Source of the DNA: Burkholderiales bacterium
GTDB lineage: Bacteria; Pseudomonadota; Gammaproteobacteria; Burkholderiales; Ga0077523
Assembly: GCA_022843925.1 (NCBI GenBank)
Contig: JALHMS010000014.1
Coordinates: 92,483-134,111 of the forward strand
DNA: 41,629 bases
Direction of reading: 5' to 3'
Position numbering within the stretch: the first letter of the stretch is position 1
The DNA's letters: not shown here
Content: more notes on this DNA, generated by a model
Database searches by the model: none
What the model was told of the DNA's origin: nothing
Seen by the model: the letters and a program-made list of their open reading frames with translations, nothing else

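Overview
This is a very GC-rich stretch with strongly GC-biased third codon positions. The HlyD-type adaptors, an extra SecA paralogue and a giant protein with a LEPR-XLL N-terminus suggest a Gram-negative bacterium, probably a beta- or gammaproteobacterium. The window has no 16S or housekeeping marker, so the genus is not resolved.

Layout. Positions 1-350 hold a 130-bp tandem repeat with small palindromes, followed by about 300 bp in which I see nothing. Three co-directional genes follow (656-6727): a membrane-anchored HlyD-type adaptor with a cytoplasmic GAF-like half; a polytopic protein combining a PqqD-like domain, an M50 zinc metallopeptidase core and a HlyD-like periplasmic part; and a shortened SecA-like ATPase. 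A small secreted protein of unknown function (6777-7217, minus) converges on them. A two-gene sugar-acid cassette comes next (7445-10071): a RuBisCO-like protein translationally coupled to a DUF1537-family kinase. On the minus strand at 10090-11465 lie a second, soluble HlyD-type adaptor and an overlapping small secreted protein. They are divergent from the giant gene across a 467-bp intergenic region.

From 11933 to the last base there is one uninterrupted reading frame of 9,899 codons with no stop. It encodes a LEPR-XLL giant surface or secreted protein. Its domains in order are: LEPR-XLL leader; BNR/Asp-box propeller; repeated barrel-like modules with EF-hand-like loops; flagellin-hook-IN-like modules; a long RTX calcium-binding block; an FG-GAP/VCBS region; ELWxxDGT repeats; a leucine-rich-repeat region split by a PA14 domain; and a glycine-rich PGRS-like tail. 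The C-terminus lies outside the window.

The main hypothesis is that the adaptors, the PqqD/M50/HlyD fusion and the shortened SecA form a dedicated export and processing machine for the giant protein. The giant's N-terminus is basic and carries LEPR-XLL but has no classical hydrophobic Sec signal. The neighbourhood is seen in the sequence; the functional link is inference. The RuBisCO-like/kinase pair looks like an independent metabolic cassette lying between the two parts.
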